Shown in pieces: positions 62,804-64,000 of a stretch of DNA of 64,000 bases (positions are counted from its first letter, which is position 1; each line of letters opens with the position of its first letter). The translations under genes and the position numbers were made by a program. This DNA comes from Woeseiaceae bacterium (GTDB taxonomy: Bacteria; Pseudomonadota; Gammaproteobacteria; Steroidobacterales; Woeseiaceae): assembly GCA_013042375.1 (NCBI GenBank), contig JABDQH010000073.1, forward strand, positions 62,001 to 126,000. Direction: 5' to 3'. The notes beneath the pieces were generated by a model, which worked only from the letters and a program-made list of their open reading frames with translations, was not told the origin of the DNA and ran no database searches.

Positions 62804-64000
62804 GCGCTCTGCACCATCGCTTCGACGCCGTCGGGATCCTTGACCAGGCCCTTGCTCAGCACGTCGGGCCCCTTGTTGGTCACGGCCACATCATCCTCGA
62901 TGCGAATACCGATGTTGCGGAACGCCTTCGGGATACCGCGCTTTTCCGGAATGTAGATGCCCGGCTCGACCGTCGTCACCATGCCCGGCTCGAGCATTCG
63001 CCATTCCTCGCCGACCTTGTAGTCGCCGACGTCGTGGACATCCATTCCGATCCAGTGGCCCGTGCGGTGCATGTAGAACTGCCGGTAGGCGCCGTCCCGA
63101 ATCAGCTTCGGCAACGTACCGTCGAGCAGCCCGAGTTTCTTCAGCCCTTTGGCAATGACCTTGACGGCCGCGTCGTGGGGATCGTTCCAGTGATTGCCGC
63201 GCGTGGTCTTGTCGATCGCCGCAAGTTGCGCATCGAGCACAATCTCGTAGACAGCCCGCTGCTCGGGCGTGAACCGGCCGTTCACCGGGAAGGTCCGCGT
63301 GATGTCCGAGGCGTAGTAGTCGAGCTCGCACCCGGCGTCGATGAGCAGCAGGTCGCCGTCGCGCAGCACGGCGCTGTTGTCGACGTAGTGCAGCGTGCAC
63401 GCATTCGCGCCGCCACCGACGATCGGGCTGTACGAAACCCATGCTCCGTTGCGGCGGAACTCGTGGCGAAACTCGGCCTCGACTTCGTACTCATAGAGCC
63501 CCGGCCGCGTCATGCGCATGGCGCGCTTGTGCGCCTCGACAGCGACCTTCGCCGATTTGCGCATCGCCGAGATTTCGGAGCGGCTCTTGTAAAGCCGCAT
63601 GTCGTGCAACAGGTGGTCGAGCGCCACGAATTCCTGCGGCGTATGCAGCCCCCGCGACGTGCCCGAGCGCAGCGAATTCACCCAGTCGGCAATATGGCTG
63701 TCAAAATCCGGGTACAGGCCCATCGTGTAGTAGACGCGGTTGCAGCCCTCGATCAGGCCCGGGATGATCTCATCGATGTCATCGACTGGGAAAGCATCAT
63801 CGGCGCCGAACTCCTCGACGGCGCCATCCTGGCCGGCGCGCGATCCATCCCACAGTTCCCTGCCGGGATCCCGCTCCCGACAGAACAACAGGTACTCGCC
63901 CTGCGGCCTGCCCGGCGCGAGTACGGCAACGGCCTCGGGCTCGGTGAAGCCGGTCAGGTAGTAGAAATCGCTGTCCTGGCGGTAGCGATATTCGACGTCG
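62800..64000 (-). CDS. pepP: Xaa-Pro aminopeptidase (5' end outside window)
   Basis: 400 codons visible; the frame continues to the right edge (RYRQDSDFYYLTGFTEPEA is the N-terminal domain), so roughly 40 N-terminal residues are missing. Releases N-terminal residues before proline. Metal ligands of the pita-bread fold: Asp in LLIDAGCELDYYASDITRTFP, His in HRTGHWIGMDVHD, Glu in TVEPGIYIP and Glu in IRIEDDVAV. pepP-ubiH-ubiI is a conserved gammaproteobacterial order. Confidence 0.96.
   Translation of the reverse strand, partial: DVEYRYRQDSDFYYLTGFTEPEAVAVLAPGRPQGEYLLFCRERDPGRELWDGSRAGQDGAVEEFGADDAFPVDDIDEIIPGLIEGCNRVYYTMGLYPDFDSHIADWVNSLRSGTSRGLHTPQEFVALDHLLHDMRLYKSRSEISAMRKSAKVAVEAHKRAMRMTRPGLYEYEVEAEFRHEFRRNGAWVSYSPIVGGGANACTLHYVDNSAVLRDGDLLLIDAGCELDYYASDITRTFPVNGRFTPEQRAVYEIVLDAQLAAIDKTTRGNHWNDPHDAAVKVIAKGLKKLGLLDGTLPKLIRDGAYRQFYMHRTGHWIGMDVHDVGDYKVGEEWRMLEPGMVTTVEPGIYIPEKRGIPKAFRNIGIRIEDDVAVTNKGPDVLSKGLVKDPDGVEAMVQSA

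Overview
The window is a 64 kb, high-GC, gene-dense chromosomal segment. The gene orders point to a gammaproteobacterium: mreBCD-mrdAB-mltB-rlpA-dacA-ybeD-lipB, lptD-surA-pdxA-rsmA-apaG-apaH, gatCAB, lgt-thyA-folA and pepP-ubiH-ubiI. MurU/AmgK cell-wall recycling, an NAD-type kynurenine operon and a split glycine decarboxylase suggest an environmental, Pseudomonas- to Xanthomonas-like or Woeseia-like lineage. I cannot fix the genus from sequence alone. No tRNA, rRNA, phage, insertion sequence or CRISPR array was seen.

Layout. Positions 1-4541 (minus) hold a methionine-cycle operon, ArsR-methyltransferase fusion > metF > metH, with metH running off the left edge and a 9-bp-arm palindrome at its start. 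Positions 4642-8684 (minus) hold gatC-gatA-gatB-hslO. Positions 8850-18934 (plus) hold the rod-shape and peptidoglycan genes, then ybeD, lipB and a CPBP protease; a Nudix gene follows to 19577. Positions 19574-21243 (minus) hold amgK-murU, divergent from the lptD-surA-pdxA-rsmA-apaG-apaH operon (21361-27780). Positions 27788-30214 hold a DHDPS-like lyase and an aldehyde dehydrogenase transcribed back to back from a 27-bp gap. Positions 30240-35305 form an AT-richer accessory stretch of small secreted and membrane proteins, a zinc ribbon, an alpha/beta hydrolase and a frameshifted 2-TM potassium-channel-type gene. Positions 35393-39471 (minus) hold the kynurenine operon from tryptophan to the quinolinate precursor. 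Positions 39565-41621 hold lgt-thyA-folA, divergent from a DUF255 thioredoxin-like protein. Positions 43691-47432 hold a tandem-protease HtrA of the Nma111p type and an M23 peptidase. Positions 47582-52661 hold a glycine-cleavage operon (gcvT-gcvH-gcvPA-tpx-gcvPB) behind a tandem glycine riboswitch with an intrinsic terminator. After a DUF885 peptidase, 54588-64000 (minus) hold pepP-ubiH-ubiI, a 7-TM/transglutaminase-like protein, a RimK-like ATP-grasp ligase and a 1,090-residue Asp-box propeller protein in one tight array.

How the parts work together. One-carbon metabolism appears twice: metF/metH use the folate methyl pool, and the glycine cleavage system feeds it under glycine-sensing control, with thyA/folA also present. 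The elongasome, lytic enzymes, carboxypeptidase and MurU/AmgK build and recycle peptidoglycan, while LptD and SurA serve the outer membrane. The kynurenine genes probably provide an oxygen-dependent route to NAD.

The most unusual points are the channel gene broken by one missing T, the amgK frame with an apparent ATC start, the eukaryote-like tandem HtrA, a one-cysteine Tpx inside the gcv operon, a DHDPS homologue lacking the usual Thr and Tyr residues, and the uncharacterised 7-TM/ATP-grasp pair inside the ubiquinone operon.
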